64,000 nucleotides of DNA, from contig DASVAS010000028.1 of the NCBI GenBank assembly GCA_036376245.1, positions 1 through 64,000 of the forward strand, written 5' to 3'. Each line of letters begins with the position of its first letter. Position 1 is the stretch's first letter. The translations under genes were made by a program, and so were the position numbers. The stretch comes from DATARR01 sp036376245. Its GTDB lineage: Bacteria > Acidobacteriota > Thermoanaerobaculia > Multivoradales > UBA5704. Positions 63,617 to 64,000 of the stretch are shown in pieces. The notes beneath the pieces were generated by a model. The model was not told the origin of the DNA, made no database searches, and saw only the letters and a program-made list of their open reading frames with translations.

Positions 63617-64000
63617 CCGTCCGCTATGGCGAGCGGGCGGCTCTGGACGACGTCTCGCTGACCGTTCCGGAAGGGTCCGTCTGCGCGCTGCTGGGCCGCA
63701 ACGGCGCCGGCAAGTCGTCCCTGGTCCGCTGCCTGCTGGGCCAGCAGAAGCCCACGTCGGGCCGCGCCCTGCTCTTCGGCCGCGACGCCTGGGACCGCCG
63801 CGCCGAGGTCCTGCACGAGGTCGGAGTCGTCCCCGAGGAGCCCGACGCGCCCCGGTCGATGACCGCGCGCCAGCTCTCCCGCTTCTGCGCCCGCCTCTAC
63901 AGATCGTGGGACGGCAAGGGCCTGGAGGAGCGGCTGCGGCGGTTCGGCGTCTCCTCCAGCACCCCCTTCGGCCGGCTCTCCAAGGGGCAGAAGGCGCAGG
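63589..64000 (+). CDS. ABC transporter ATP-binding protein (5' part, runs off right edge)
   Basis: The first 137 residues of an ABC ATPase from ATG 63589 (MDPIVLEGLTVRYGERAALDDVSL). Walker A is GRNGAGKSS, and the sequence ends at the start of the signature region (LSKGQKAQ). The overlap with a YtrA-like GntR gene points to a membrane-active drug or bacteriocin export system of the YtrB/EcsA type. The permease must lie beyond the window. Confidence 0.92.
   Translation, partial: MDPIVLEGLTVRYGERAALDDVSLTVPEGSVCALLGRNGAGKSSLVRCLLGQQKPTSGRALLFGRDAWDRRAEVLHEVGVVPEEPDAPRSMTARQLSRFCARLYRSWDGKGLEERLRRFGVSSSTPFGRLSKGQKAQ

Overview
This window comes from a high-GC, Gram-negative bacterium. It carries a PilMNOPQ type IV pilus operon with an outer-membrane secretin, many lipoproteins, tripartite RND efflux and a periplasmic cytochrome c maturation system. 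The mixture of TPR, HEAT, IPT/TIG and carboxypeptidase-regulatory-like proteins, the three fused MFS/spermidine-synthase-like proteins and the small secreted Cys-rich proteins suggests an Acidobacteriota member (Thermoanaerobaculia-like). That placement is inference from gene content only; no rRNA or tRNA gene was seen.

Left part (1-11.7 kb): the start of a secreted protein leaving the left edge; a heavy-metal RND efflux operon (small Cys-rich secreted protein, TolC-like channel, His-rich adaptor, CzcA/CusA-like pump); an MMPL/HpnN-like exporter; an MNT-HEPN toxin-antitoxin pair; a CrcB fluoride channel; a GC-rich hairpin repeat; a hypothetical protein and a short XRE regulator.

Accessory island (about 11.7-17.8 kb): base composition is visibly less GC-rich. 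It holds a DUF6624-like secreted protein, a candidate graspetide (omega-ester RiPP) locus made of a 66-aa precursor, a hairpin and an MvdC/MvdD-like ATP-grasp ligase, a TPR protein with an HxxxxCxxC finger, a secreted peptide with two C-terminal QGGC(V/I)DP(D/N)G motifs, a carbinolamine-dehydratase-like protein lacking the usual histidines, and a Cys-rich secreted protein next to a carboxypeptidase-regulatory-like protein.

Centre (20-39.4 kb): a tyrosinase/HEAT/SCO1-MerC-like copper cluster; the pilMNOPQ operon followed by IPT/TIG and PKD lipoproteins; a TPR/roadblock pair; accB-accC-thiE-aroK-phosphoesterase in a tightly packed run.

Right part (39.4-64 kb): a ccmABCDEF cytochrome c maturation operon on the minus strand whose CcmE has Cys in place of the heme-binding His (System I* type); a HEAT-cyclophilin lipoprotein; a CxxS thioredoxin-like protein; an ECF sigma/anti-sigma/bactofilin-like operon behind a TGAAAC-N16-CGTA promoter; three tandem ~1050-aa MFS/spermidine-synthase-like paralogs; hydroxyacyl-CoA dehydrogenase; a zinc-ribbon TPR protein; prolyl-tRNA synthetase; and a YtrA-like GntR regulator with an ABC ATPase running off the right edge.

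Two themes cut across regions. Several first genes have a -10 element only 5-8 nt before the start codon and no Shine-Dalgarno sequence (11219, 32630, 44143 minus, 44270, 46918), suggesting leaderless mRNAs. A GTCCTT-based inverted repeat family sits between convergent genes (39.33-39.42 kb, 63.05-63.14 kb) and appears to have contributed coding sequence to the end of ccmF and to the signal peptide of the thioredoxin-like gene.
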